The translations under genes and the position numbers were made by a program. Positions 1-7,675 of a stretch of DNA of 24,471 nucleotides are shown here, piece after piece. Below the pieces are notes generated by a model that made no database searches, was not told the DNA's origin, and was given only the letters and a program-made list of their open reading frames with translations. Origin of the DNA: CAZUFB01 sp048173955 (lineage in GTDB: Bacteria; Actinomycetota; Coriobacteriia; Coriobacteriales; UMGS124). Where the stretch lies: the NCBI GenBank assembly GCA_048173955.1, contig DBEYOB010000124.1:1-24471 (forward strand), written 5' to 3'. Each line of letters begins with the position of its first letter. The stretch's first letter is position 1.

Positions 1-1
1 C

Positions 2-3001
2 CCCGTCCCCAAGCGCAGGCGCCGCGCGCGCTCGCACGCCTTCCGGCTCAACGTGCGCCGGGCCATCACCGACAACCTCGCGCGGTTCTTCGCCGTGTTC
101 GGCATCGTCGCCATCGGGGCGGGGGTCTACGCGGGGCTGCGCATGTTCGTGCCCGACATGTACGCCTCGGCCGACGCGTTCTTCGACCGCTACAACTTCG
201 CCGACATCCAAGTGTCCTCGCCGCTCGGCCTGACCGACGACGACGTCGAGGCGGTGCGGCAGGTCGAGGCGGTGCGCGGCGCGACCGGCGTGGCCTCCTA
301 CGAGATGTCGATGGCCGACGGCGCGGGTGCCACCTACGAGGTCCAGGTCGAGGCGCTCGACATGGAGCTCTACGCATCGGTGCTCGGCGAAGACGACGGG
401 CGCGACGGGGACCAGTCAGCCGTCTCGCGCCTGGTGCTGCGCGAGGGACGCCTGCCGGAGAGCCCCGACGAGATCGTCATGTCCACGAACGGCCAACTCA
501 AGGAGGACGACGTCCAGGTAGGCGACGTGCTCTCGGTCAACGAGGTCGTGGGGGCCGACGAGGTCGGCGACGTGCTCGCCCAGCGGGAGTTCACCGTCGT
601 GGGCCTCGTGCAGTCGCCCGAATGGCTCAGCAACTCGACCGGCCTGTCGCCCACCTCGGGGGCGCGCATCACCAACTACGCCTACGTCGACCTCGACGCC
701 ATGGCCGACCCCGGGCTCTACACGAGCGTCATCGCCACGACCGACGCCGCCATCGACGAGGTCTCGTTCACCGACGCCTACGCCGAGGCGGTCGAACCGG
801 TGCGCGACGCCTTGAAACAGGCCGCCCCGGCGCGGGAGCAGGCCCGCTACGACGAGCTCGCCGCCGAGCTCGACGACACGCGCGCCGAGCTCCAAAACGC
901 CCTGCAGCAGGCGACCGACGCGCAGGCCCAGGCGCAGACGGGCGTCGACGCCGCCCAGGCCGCCGTCGCGCAGTGGCAGCCCGTCGTCGACGAGCTCGCC
1001 GCCTACGACGCTGACACCCTGGCCTACCTGGGCCAGACCGAGAACCTCGCCGCTGCGCAGGCGGCGCTCGCGCAGGCAAACGACGCCCTGGCGACCGCGC
1101 AGGACGGGCTCGCGCAGGCGACCGACGCCGCCGCGCAGGCGACCGACGCGCTCGCCCAGGTCGACGAGACGGCCGCCGAGCTCGAACCGCAGCACTGGTA
1201 CGTGCTCGACCGCAACGCCAACCCGAGCTGCTACCTCTACCAGGCGACGGCGTTGCGCATGGAGCGCATCTGCCTCATCTTCCCCATCTTCTTCTTCCTC
1301 GTGGCGGCGCTCGTCTCGCTCACCACGATGAGCCGCATGGTCGAAACCGACCGCGTCGAGATCGGCACGCTCAAGGCCCTCGGCTACACCAAGAACCGCA
1401 TCGGGCTCAAGTACCTGGCCTTCAGCGGCCTCGCCAGCACGCTGGGCGCCGCCGTCGGCATCGTCGCCGGCGTGCTCACGCTGCCGCGCGCCATCTGGAC
1501 GCCCTACTCGCGCATCTACATCGACTTCGCCTTTTTGGCCGGCTTCCACCAGCCCGACTGCCTCATCGCGCTGGGCCTCTCGGTCGCACTGTCGCTCGGC
1601 ACGACCTGGTTCGCCGTGCGCCGCACCCTGCGCGAGTCGGCCGCGAGCCTGCTTTTGCCCGCGCGGCCCAAGGGGGGCCGCCGCATCCTGCTCGAGCGGG
1701 TGCGCCCCCTGTGGCGCCGCATCAGCTTCTCGCACAAGGTCACGGCGCGCAACCTGTTCCGCTACAAGAAGCGCATGGTCATGACGGTCGTGGGCGTGGC
1801 TGGCTGCACGGGCCTGGTGCTCACCGGCTTCGGCGTGCAGGACAAGCTCGACGGCTTCGTGCAGGCGCAGTACGGCGGCGTCTACACCTACGACGTGGTC
1901 GTGAACTTCGACGCGGACGCCGACGCCGCGGCGGGACGGGGGGCGGGCGCCGACGAGTCCCAGCTCGCGTCCCTGCTCGACAGCGAGCTGGGCGCCGGAC
2001 AGTGGACCTACGTCGCCAAGCAGGCCGCCGTCGCCGAGAACCCCGGCGGCGACCCGGCGCGCATCGCCTACGGCATCGGCGGGCGCATGGACCAGACCGG
2101 CGGCTCGACCCAGGCCGAGATGCGCGACGCGCGCAGCGACAGCACCGGGGCCGACGAGGAGGGCATCCTGCGCGACGTGTTCCTCTTCACCATGCGCGAC
2201 GGCAGCGGCCAGGGCCTCATCAACATCGACGACTACCGGACCGGCGAGCGCCTCGAGCTGCCCGACGAGGGCTGCGTCGTCACCGAGCGCCTAGCCGAGC
2301 AGCTGCTCGTGGGCGTGGGCGACACGATCGAGCTGACGTTCGACACCGAAGACGACCCCGTCGAGGTCGAGATACGCGGCATCATGCACAACTACGTCGG
2401 CCACTACGTCTACCTGAGCCCGCAGGCCTACGAGGCGGCGTTCGGCAAGGATCCCGCGTACAACATGGCCGTCGGGTGGAACTCCCGCGGCACCGACGAG
2501 GGCGTGCTGGTGGCGCGCCTGGCGGAGGGGAGCCCCGCCGTGGTGAGCGCCAGCCTGCCGAGCGACGAGGCGGGCGGCTACGAGGACATCGCCTCGAGCC
2601 TCGACAGCATCGTGGTCATCCTGCTCGTGGTGTCGGGCATGCTCGCGTTCATCGTCATCTACGCGCTCACCGAAATCAACCTCGAGGAACGCCGCCGCGA
2701 GATCGCGACGCTCAAGGTGCTCGGCTTCATGAGGCCCGAGGTGCGCGGCTACGTCTACCGCGAGACCTACCTCCTCGTGGGCATCGGCATCCTGTGCGGC
2801 CTGCCGTTCGGCGTGTGGCTGTGCGACTTCATCATGCGCGCCGCCGAGTTCGACAACGTGATCTACTTCCGCACGATCGACGCGCCGTGCTTCGCCTTCG
2901 CCGTGCTGTTCACCGCCGCCGTGGCCGCGCTCGTTACCCTCGCGATGCGCAGGAGGCTGTACGCGATCGACATGGTCGCCAGCCTCAAGTCGGTCGACTG
3001 A
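2..3001 (+). CDS. FtsX-type ABC transporter permease, large, 5' end outside window
   Basis: The frame is open to the left edge. The upstream residues (SHAFRLNVRRAITDN) belong to the usual basic N-terminus of this family, so the GTG at 53 is probably internal and the true start lies off the window. Counting from 53, a first membrane span covers about residues 13-32 and is followed by a large external domain. Residues about 258-385 are Ala/Gln/Asp-rich heptad-like sequence, predicted coiled coil. A first FtsX core starts near 405 with the cytoplasmic motif EIGTLKALGYTKNRI. A second half begins near 574, and the last FtsX core near 850 has EIATLKVLGF. This is the duplicated FtsX layout of MacB/LolE-like permeases, which move lipids or peptides or transmit force rather than import nutrients. 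The partner ATPase is presumably upstream. Substrate is unknown. TGA stop at 2999-3001. Confidence 0.9.
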   Translation, partial: PVPKRRRRARSHAFRLNVRRAITDNLARFFAVFGIVAIGAGVYAGLRMFVPDMYASADAFFDRYNFADIQVSSPLGLTDDDVEAVRQVEAVRGATGVASYEMSMADGAGATYEVQVEALDMELYASVLGEDDGRDGDQSAVSRLVLREGRLPESPDEIVMSTNGQLKEDDVQVGDVLSVNEVVGADEVGDVLAQREFTVVGLVQSPEWLSNSTGLSPTSGARITNYAYVDLDAMADPGLYTSVIATTDAAIDEVSFTDAYAEAVEPVRDALKQAAPAREQARYDELAAELDDTRAELQNALQQATDAQAQAQTGVDAAQAAVAQWQPVVDELAAYDADTLAYLGQTENLAAAQAALAQANDALATAQDGLAQATDAAAQATDALAQVDETAAELEPQHWYVLDRNANPSCYLYQATALRMERICLIFPIFFFLVAALVSLTTMSRMVETDRVEIGTLKALGYTKNRIGLKYLAFSGLASTLGAAVGIVAGVLTLPRAIWTPYSRIYIDFAFLAGFHQPDCLIALGLSVALSLGTTWFAVRRTLRESAASLLLPARPKGGRRILLERVRPLWRRISFSHKVTARNLFRYKKRMVMTVVGVAGCTGLVLTGFGVQDKLDGFVQAQYGGVYTYDVVVNFDADADAAAGRGAGADESQLASLLDSELGAGQWTYVAKQAAVAENPGGDPARIAYGIGGRMDQTGGSTQAEMRDARSDSTGADEEGILRDVFLFTMRDGSGQGLINIDDYRTGERLELPDEGCVVTERLAEQLLVGVGDTIELTFDTEDDPVEVEIRGIMHNYVGHYVYLSPQAYEAAFGKDPAYNMAVGWNSRGTDEGVLVARLAEGSPAVVSASLPSDEAGGYEDIASSLDSIVVILLVVSGMLAFIVIYALTEINLEERRREIATLKVLGFMRPEVRGYVYRETYLLVGIGILCGLPFGVWLCDFIMRAAEFDNVIYFRTIDAPCFAFAVLFTAAVAALVTLAMRRRLYAIDMVASLKSVD

Positions 3002-3099
3002 CCCGCCGTCGGGACGGACCGCCCGCGCCGCCGGGTTTGTGTGCGTCCGGTGCCCGGAGCCGCACGGCGCTGCCGCGATGGAGCTCGTTGGTACGAAAT

Positions 3100-3159
3100 G
3101 GCATGCCGGGCATGCCGGTTGCAAAAGCGACTGCGCCCGAAGGCGCGGGGCGCTATAGT
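3100..3159 (+). promoter_or_regulatory. Candidate promoter region of the Mop gene pair with a tandem 8-bp palindrome
   Basis: Two copies of the palindrome GGCATGCC lie one base apart (3100-3107 and 3109-3116). They are followed by a good -10 hexamer, TATAGT, at 3154-3159. The -35 at the right spacing (CTGCGC, 3131-3136) is poor, which would fit an activated promoter. The doubled palindrome could be an operator; this is inference only. Confidence 0.35.
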
Positions 3160-3242
3160 GCTCGCCGTCAACCACGCGCCCCCGGACGGCCCGCGAAGGA
3201 CGGGACCCGCGGAGGCACACCGACTGCGAAAAGGAGTTCGCC

Positions 3243-3671
3243 ATGATGAAGATTTCCGCCCGCAACCAGTTCGCCGGCACCGTCTCCGAGGTCAAGAAGG
3301 GCGCCGTCAACGGCGTCGTGACCATCGACCTCGGCTGCACCAAGATCAAGGCTGACATCACCAACGAAGCCATCGACGAGCTCGGCCTGGCCGAGGGCGT
3401 CAAGGCGACCGCCGTCGTCAAGGCCACCAACGTCCTGTTCGCCACCGGCTCCGAGAAGCTGCCCGTCTCGGCTCGCAACCAGTTCGCCGGCAAGGTCAGC
3501 AAGGTCGTCAAGGGCGCCGTCAACGGCCACGTCTCCCTGACCACCCCCTGCGGCACGGTCGTCTCGGGCTCCATCACCAACGAGGCCATCGACGAGCTCG
3601 GCCTGGCCGAGGGCGTCGACGCCGTCGCGCTCGTGAAGTCGACCGACGTGCTCGTGGCGGTCGAGGCGTAA
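3243..3671 (+). CDS. Two-domain Mop (TOBE, molbindin-like) protein, first of a tandem pair
   Basis: The 142-residue protein consists of two Mop/TOBE repeats (about residues 4-68 and 75-139). Each repeat shows the family signatures: SARNQFAG at its start, KGAVNG, an IT-N-E-A stretch, LGLAEG, and a terminal KATNV or KSTDV. Such proteins bind molybdate or tungstate oxyanions in the cytoplasm at subunit interfaces and act as a store or buffer for molybdenum-cofactor enzymes. Neither the ModE DNA-binding domain nor the ModC ATPase is attached, so it is a free-standing di-Mop protein. AAGGAG at 3231-3236 sits six bases before ATG 3243; a second in-frame ATG at 3246 is the alternative start. The next gene is a paralogue of identical length, probably cotranscribed. 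Confidence 0.88.
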   Translation: MMKISARNQFAGTVSEVKKGAVNGVVTIDLGCTKIKADITNEAIDELGLAEGVKATAVVKATNVLFATGSEKLPVSARNQFAGKVSKVVKGAVNGHVSLTTPCGTVVSGSITNEAIDELGLAEGVDAVALVKSTDVLVAVEA

Positions 3672-3683
3672 GAACCGTCCCGC

Positions 3684-3709
3684 CTGGTCGGCCCGCGCGG
3701 GCCGACCAG
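3684..3709 (+). terminator. Perfect 26-nt GC-rich palindrome between the two Mop genes
   Basis: The arm CTGGTCGGCCCGC is followed directly by its exact reverse complement, giving a 13-bp perfect dyad just after the stop of the first Mop gene. No T-run follows. It may be a partial terminator, an RNA-stabilising hairpin that sets the ratio of the two Mop proteins, or a DNA operator. Confidence 0.45.
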
Positions 3710-3733
3710 CCCTCCCACGCAAAGGATTCAAAG

Positions 3734-4162
3734 ATGCCCATCTCCACGCGAAACCGCTTCTCCGGCACCGTCGCCGCCGTCAAGGAAGGCGCCGTCAACG
3801 GAACGGTGACCGTGGAGGTGGGCGGCCTGTTTCTCAAGGCCGGCATCACCATGGACTCGATCCGCAGGCTCGGCCTCGCGGAAGGGTCTCCCGCCGAGGT
3901 CGTCGTGCGCGAGCCGGCGGTCATGTTCGCCCCTGGGACGTGCCGCCTGCCCGTCTCGGCCCGCAACCAGATTGCCGGGCGCATCGCCTCCGTGGAGCGG
4001 GGCGACGTCGAGGCCGCCGTGACGCTCGCCGCATCGGACGGGAGCCTGGCCGTGACGGGAATCGTCGCCGCCGCGGAGCTCGACGAGCTCGGGCTCGAAG
4101 CCGGGGCGCCCGCCCTCGCCCTGATCAAGGCGACCGACGTCTTGGTCCGCCTTCCGGAATAA
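3734..4162 (+). CDS. Second two-domain Mop (TOBE) protein, diverged paralogue
   Basis: This is also 142 residues with two Mop repeats, and it is clearly a duplicate of the preceding gene (STRNRFSGTV, KEGAVNG, ITMDS, LGLAEG; then SARNQIAGRI and IKATDV). The signatures have decayed: the first repeat ends in REPAV instead of the usual Lys-containing KATDV, and the second has lost the IT-x-E segment. If the anion-binding Lys and Ser/Thr positions are really gone, its binding specificity or affinity should differ from its neighbour. AAAGGA at 3721-3726 precedes ATG 3734. The gap to the first Mop gene is 62 bases and holds the palindrome described separately, so a two-gene operon is likely. Confidence 0.84.
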   Translation: MPISTRNRFSGTVAAVKEGAVNGTVTVEVGGLFLKAGITMDSIRRLGLAEGSPAEVVVREPAVMFAPGTCRLPVSARNQIAGRIASVERGDVEAAVTLAASDGSLAVTGIVAAAELDELGLEAGAPALALIKATDVLVRLPE

Positions 4163-4243
4163 GGCGCCCGCGCCCCTTGCGACCGCCTGCGCCCCGCGGC
4201 GGCGCAGGGGCGCACGCCTGTGGGGCCGCTCTTCCCACGAGGC

Positions 4244-4272
4244 GCATGCCCAGCCATCGCGTGCATATTTTT
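4244..4272 (+). terminator. Candidate Rho-independent terminator after the Mop pair
   Basis: The six-base stem GCATGC/GCGTGC (one G-U pair) has a nine-base loop and is followed by ATATTTTT. A second GC-rich hairpin without a U-tract (CCTGCGCC/GGCGCAGG) lies just upstream at 4186-4208. Confidence 0.5.
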
Positions 4273-4500
4273 GGATGCTGATTGCAACTTTTTCCTACGG
4301 CTGTCACCGCTCGGACGTCTGGTTAAATTTACCGAAATCGTTTACATTAGATATTCTACCAGGCTCGTTGCGCGTCAAAAACGCCCAAATGTCACTTTTA
4401 ACCATCTTTTTGTCACGAATACATGTTGAGGTTGTCGCGAAAAGGACTTTCTTGGGTTTCTAATGCGATAGAATCCATCTAAAGTGTATTAATGGCACCT
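4273..4500. other. AT-richer intergenic stretch without a supported gene
   Basis: This stretch is markedly AT-richer than the surrounding genes. Short open frames here have no family resemblance and no good ribosome binding site. A possible forward promoter has a -35-like TTACCG and a -10-like TATTCT 17 bases apart, near 4329-4357. TGTCAC occurs twice about 21 bases apart near 4388-4417. No copy of the ATACTA/TAGTAT operator found upstream of the second BlaI gene was seen. It most likely holds the control region of the BlaI-like gene at 4568. Confidence 0.4.
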
Positions 4501-4560
4501 TAAGCGCGGGCATCCGAATGCCCTGTTCCAACAGCAGGGCACCCAAGCGCTCTACGGAGG
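4501..4560 (+). promoter_or_regulatory. Structured leader of the stand-alone BlaI gene with two mutually exclusive hairpins
   Basis: GGGCAT-CCGA-ATGCCC (4508-4523) is a perfect six-bp hairpin. The downstream arm TGCCCTG (4519-4525) can instead pair with CAGGGCA (4535-4541), and the two structures share the TGCCC bases. AGCGC (4503-4507) can also pair with GCGCT (4547-4551), enclosing the whole leader. GGAGG follows at 4556-4560. The layout suggests control of translation by alternative folding, or a protein-binding leader; this is inference. Confidence 0.4.
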
Positions 4561-4567
4561 GGTGAAG

Positions 4568-4927
4568 GTGAACAAGAAGCTCTTTGACTCCGAACTGAAG
4601 GTCATGAACGTCATTTGGCGCGAAGGCCGTGCGACGGCCAAGCACATCGCCGAAGTCCTCAGGGACCAGTACGGCTGGAGTGCGAGCACCACGTACACGC
4701 TGATTTCCCGCTGTATCAAGAAGGGTGCCATTTCCCGTTCCGAGCCCAACTTCCTGTGCACCCCGCTCGTGTCGCGCGACGAGGTTCAAGCCACCGAGAC
4801 GGACGAGTTCATCGACAGGATGTTCGACGGGTCGGCCGACAAGCTGTTCTCCGCCCTCGTCAGCCGCAAGAAGGTGTCCGAGAGCGAGATCGCACGCCTG
4901 CGCCAGATTGCGGACGGCATCAAGTAG
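4568..4927 (+). CDS. BlaI/MecI-type winged-helix repressor, stand-alone
   Basis: At 119 residues it has the usual BlaI/MecI length. The N-terminal half is a winged helix (LFDSELKVMNVIWREG, then AKHIAEVL as second helix, recognition region TTYTLISRCIKKG, wing residues ISRSEPNFLC). The C-terminal half is the helical dimer domain (MFDGSADKLFSALV...RLRQIAD). BlaI proteins repress their own promoter as dimers and are inactivated when a membrane M56 peptidase is triggered. GTG 4568 is preferred over GTG 4562 because GGAGG at 4556-4560 is seven bases from the former and only one from the latter. No M56 gene follows: a terminator and then a LuxR-type gene come next. It could be cleaved by one of the M56 proteases encoded further right, or act independently of proteolysis. 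Confidence 0.88.
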   Translation: MNKKLFDSELKVMNVIWREGRATAKHIAEVLRDQYGWSASTTYTLISRCIKKGAISRSEPNFLCTPLVSRDEVQATETDEFIDRMFDGSADKLFSALVSRKKVSESEIARLRQIADGIK

Positions 4928-4958
4928 ACGAGCCGGACGCATCTCCCGAACCCGACGG

Positions 4959-4996
4959 AAAGGCGGACGCCCGCACCTGCGGCGCCCGCCTTTTTT
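4959..4996 (+). terminator. Strong Rho-independent terminator after the stand-alone BlaI gene
   Basis: GGCGGACGCCCGC pairs with GCGGCGCCCGCC (one mismatch and one bulge) across an ACCT loop. AAA lies upstream of the stem and six T residues follow at 4991-4996. It isolates the BlaI gene transcriptionally from the next gene. Confidence 0.8.
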
Positions 4997-5024
4997 CATG
5001 CGACGGCGCAGTTGTCGGCGAAGT

Positions 5025-5033
5025 TGGTAAAAT
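5025..5033 (+). promoter_or_regulatory. Candidate extended -10 promoter element of the first membrane-LuxR gene
   Basis: TGGTAAAAT matches the extended -10 pattern TG-n-TAnAAT. No -35 hexamer stands at the expected distance. Transcription would begin near 5040, about 65 bases before the GTG start. Confidence 0.3.
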
Positions 5034-5105
5034 TGCCCGGTACGCAGACCGCCGCCGGATGCAGGGTGTCGCAACCGGCGGCAACGGACGACTCGGGGTG
5101 GTGCC

Positions 5106-6659
5106 GTGCAAACCAGCGGGCATAGGGCGCCGGACGCGCGCGTCGCATGCGCGGGGTTCGGCCTGGGGGCCGCCATCGTCCTGTACGGGCTGCTCGTCTG
5201 GTCGCCGGCGTCGCTGTTCTCCTACAGCCGCGACGCCCTCTACCAGGACGTCGGATACCTAGCCTCCACCGTCTTCGGGGTCGCCCTGCTCGTCGCGGGC
5301 ATCGGCACCGGCCTGCGCATGCGCCGCCGTGCGCCGGCGCACAACAGCGTATGCGAAGGCGATGCCGCGGCGGCCCCCGCGGCCCCCCTTTCCGGAAGCG
5401 CCCGTGTCTGCGCAGGATCCCTGATGCTGTGCGCCGCGCTGTGGGTCCTCGCGATGGCGTGCGCACAGCGCGGCGGATGGACAGCGTCCGCCTCGCTCTC
5501 CTTGGCGGGGGCCGCATCGGGCGTCGCGCTCGCCGCGGCGCACCTCTGGTGGGTCGCCGCGCTCGCCCGCCTCGACGCGCGCCGCGCCCGGCAGGGGCTC
5601 GTGCTCGCGGCCGCCTTCTCGGGCGCCGTCAACCTGAGCATGGCGGCGCTCCCCCACGGGGCGGAGCGGGTCGTCGCCTTTGTGCTCGTCGCATGCGACA
5701 TCGCGCTGACCCTGTGGTCCGCCCGCCGCACGGCCGGCGGAGGCACCGCACCGTCCGGCTCCCCCGGCCGCACGCCGCGCGAGACCGCGGGCGCGCTCGC
5801 GCCCATCCTCATCGCCTCGGCGGTCGTGACCCTGGCCGCGCCGCTCGTGAACACCGTCCTCATGGTGGACGCCCTCGAGCTCGGGCTGCGCATCGCGGTC
5901 GGGGGCGGCATGGACCTCGCCGTCGCCCTCGTCCTTTTCGCGCTATGGGTGCTGCCACGCCGCGTGCCCTCGCCCTTCTCCGTCATGCTCGGCTACATCG
6001 CCGTGTTCTTCGCGGCGCTCGTGCTCATGTGGATCGCCGGCGCAGAGGCGGCGCGCTTCGCGCTCCTCTCCCTGGGCTCGGCCGGCTTTTTCCTCGCCAT
6101 CTACCTCATCGCCGACGCCTGCCTGGGCGTGGGACGGTCCGGCGGGCCCCATGCGGCGGCGACCTTCGGCGTGTGCGGCGGCATCTTCATGCTGGCGCGC
6201 GTCGCGGCGGACGTCCTGGCGTACTCCCTGCTCGGCGCCGGCATCACCGACGAGGCGAAGATGCTCGTCACGGTGTTTCTGCTCGTCTACCTGCTCACCT
6301 GCGCGGCCTTTTTGCTCTTCGGCGGCATCAGGAGGCGCGGGGTCCGCCGCGATGAGCGGCGCGGGCCGGACGGCGGGGAGCCGGACGCCGACCGGCCCGC
6401 CCTCCGACGGTCGGAGGCGGACCCCGCGGCGGACGACGCGACGCGCTGCGAGCGGATCGCCGCGACCTACGGCCTTTCGCAGCGCGAGCGCGAGGTGCTC
6501 GCACTCATGATGCGCGGGCGCAACGTCCCCGCCATCGCCGAGGAGCTCGTCCTGTCGCGCAACACCGTGCAGACGCACGTGCGCCACCTCTACGAGCAGC
6601 TCGGCGTCCACAGCCGCCAGGAGCTGATTGCGTTCGTCGAACGGGACCGCCAGGGATAG
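5106..6659 (+). CDS. Membrane-anchored LuxR-family transcriptional regulator (first of three)
   Basis: The 517-residue protein has an N-terminal region of roughly 400 residues made almost entirely of hydrophobic spans (about ten to twelve), for example GFGLGAAIVLYGLLVW near residue 20. A charged linker follows at about 405-440. A C-terminal LuxR/GerE helix-turn-helix begins near residue 457 (LSQREREVLALMMRG, then AEELVLSRNTVQTHVRHLYEQLGVHSRQ). It is therefore a one-component regulator that presumably senses a ligand in or across the membrane. Such proteins are common in Eggerthella relatives, where they tend to sit near inducible reductases. GTG 5106 is chosen; its Shine-Dalgarno (GGGGTGG around 5096) is weak. 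No target gene is adjacent: upstream is a terminated BlaI gene and downstream is a 550-base gap. Confidence 0.85.
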   Translation: MQTSGHRAPDARVACAGFGLGAAIVLYGLLVWSPASLFSYSRDALYQDVGYLASTVFGVALLVAGIGTGLRMRRRAPAHNSVCEGDAAAAPAAPLSGSARVCAGSLMLCAALWVLAMACAQRGGWTASASLSLAGAASGVALAAAHLWWVAALARLDARRARQGLVLAAAFSGAVNLSMAALPHGAERVVAFVLVACDIALTLWSARRTAGGGTAPSGSPGRTPRETAGALAPILIASAVVTLAAPLVNTVLMVDALELGLRIAVGGGMDLAVALVLFALWVLPRRVPSPFSVMLGYIAVFFAALVLMWIAGAEAARFALLSLGSAGFFLAIYLIADACLGVGRSGGPHAAATFGVCGGIFMLARVAADVLAYSLLGAGITDEAKMLVTVFLLVYLLTCAAFLLFGGIRRRGVRRDERRGPDGGEPDADRPALRRSEADPAADDATRCERIAATYGLSQREREVLALMMRGRNVPAIAEELVLSRNTVQTHVRHLYEQLGVHSRQELIAFVERDRQG

Positions 6660-7098
6660 GATTGGCGGGCGGACGGCGCGCAGCGGACGGCCGAGGCTGC
6701 CGCAGCGACCCCGCGTGACGCAAATCGGCCCGCCGCCATACCTTTTTTCGCGTTGTGCAAATCCGTGGGCCCGACGGCTGCAGACCGGTATTTTATTTAG
6801 CGATTGATTACAGTGTCTGACCAGGCATTTTATCGAACAGGGAGGCGACGCCCCGTTCCCTGCGGCGCTTTTCGCGGTCGCGAAAGCCCTCTCCAACTGT
6901 ATTTCGGTGATTCCGGATTCGCACAACGGCGAAAAAGGTAGGCTGACACCCCGTTATCTGTCACGCAAGATTCCAAACGGAGCGTTTTTATACTAATTTT
7001 GATATTACTTGCGCTGTTTCGCGCCCTCCGCGTAAACCCCGCCGTTCGACCGGAGCTGCACCGCGTCACCACCGTTTCCAATTAAGCCATTTACCAGC
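6660..7098. other. Long intergenic region without a supported gene
   Basis: The region contains a T-run at 6743-6748 preceded by CCGCCGCCA, which can pair only distantly with TGGCGG just after the LuxR stop, so it is a doubtful terminator. Further right, CAGGGA...TCCCTG (about 6838-6862) encloses a GGCG/CGCC segment. A compact hairpin with arms CTTTTCGCG and CGCGAAAG spans 6868-6886. From about 6960 the sequence becomes AT-rich and includes a lone ATACTA half-site at 6990-6995. No open frame with a credible start or family motif was found. Confidence 0.4.
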
Positions 7099-7147
7099 AT
7101 ACTATTACACTAGTATATTGACAGCTCCCATACTATCGCATTAGTAT
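7099..7147 (+). promoter_or_regulatory. Promoter of the first BlaI-M56 pair with two BlaI-type operators
   Basis: Two perfect dyads of the form ATACTA-N6-TAGTAT are present at 7099-7116 (spacer TTACAC) and 7130-7147 (spacer TCGCAT), with centres 31 bp apart, about three helical turns. Between them is a consensus -35, TTGACA, at 7118-7123. The right half of the second dyad, TAGTAT (7142-7147), serves as the -10 at 18-bp spacing. BlaI/MecI repressors bind paired TACTA/TAGTA-type or TACA/TGTA-type dyads over their promoter, so this is best read as the autoregulatory operator of the BlaI gene at 7208. Confidence 0.8.
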
Positions 7148-7207
7148 AGAGTCCAAAGGTGGCCCCGCGCCAAGGGCCCGACCATGATTTCAGCGAAAGG
7201 AACCGCG

Positions 7208-7618
7208 ATGGGAGATGCAACGAGCAGCCGGACCGCCGCCCCAAGCCCCGCCGGCGCCGACAGCCTCAAGCTGTTCGACTCCGAGCTCAAGGTCATGGGG
7301 GTCCTGTGGCGCGAAGGACCCTCGACCGCACGCCATATAGCGGAGGTGCTGGGCGAGGAAACGGGTTGGAACATCAACACCACCTACACGGTCATCAAGC
7401 GCTGCATCGCGAAGGGCGCCGTCGAGCGGTCCGAGCCGCACTTCATGTGCCGGCCCCTCATCACGCGCGAAGAGGTGCAGCGTGCCGAGGCCGACCAGCT
7501 CGTCGACCGGATGTTCGACGGTTCGCTTGACAAGCTCTTCGCGGCGTTCATCGGCCGCAAGAAGCTGTCCCACGAGGAGGCGGACCGGCTTAGGCGCCTG
7601 ATCGACGACCTCGAATAG
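7208..7618 (+). CDS. BlaI/MecI-type repressor, paired with an M56 peptidase
   Basis: The 136-residue winged-helix repressor is paralogous to the other two in this window (KLFDSELKVMGVLWREG, ARHIAEVL, NTTYTVIKRCIAKG, ERSEPHFMC, then MFDGSLDKLFAAFIGRKK). Relative to them it has about 20 extra low-complexity N-terminal residues (Ala, Ser, Pro). ATG 7208 is preferred because AAAGGA at 7196-7201 lies six bases upstream; ATG 7184 in the same frame, with a weaker AAGGG at 7172-7176, would add eight residues. The promoter upstream carries two dyads expected to bind this protein. The M56 peptidase gene starts 57 bases downstream, so repressor and sensor-protease probably form one autoregulated operon. 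Confidence 0.9.
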   Translation: MGDATSSRTAAPSPAGADSLKLFDSELKVMGVLWREGPSTARHIAEVLGEETGWNINTTYTVIKRCIAKGAVERSEPHFMCRPLITREEVQRAEADQLVDRMFDGSLDKLFAAFIGRKKLSHEEADRLRRLIDDLE

Positions 7619-7675
7619 CGAACGGCGCAGGTACGGGACCAGTCGAAGGAATCGGGGCGAACCGAGGAGGCAATC

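Noticed and set aside
416..1735. Long minus-strand open frame antisense to the FtsX permease
   Set aside because: It mirrors the high-GC coding strand, has low-complexity composition and no family motifs; the plus strand is clearly the gene.
2291..3718. Minus-strand open frame spanning the permease end and first Mop gene
   Set aside because: It crosses two well-supported plus-strand genes and a promoter region and has no recognisable domain.
4220..4463. Two short overlapping plus-strand frames in the AT-rich gap
   Set aside because: No good ribosome binding site, no homology-like motif, and one overlaps a likely terminator.
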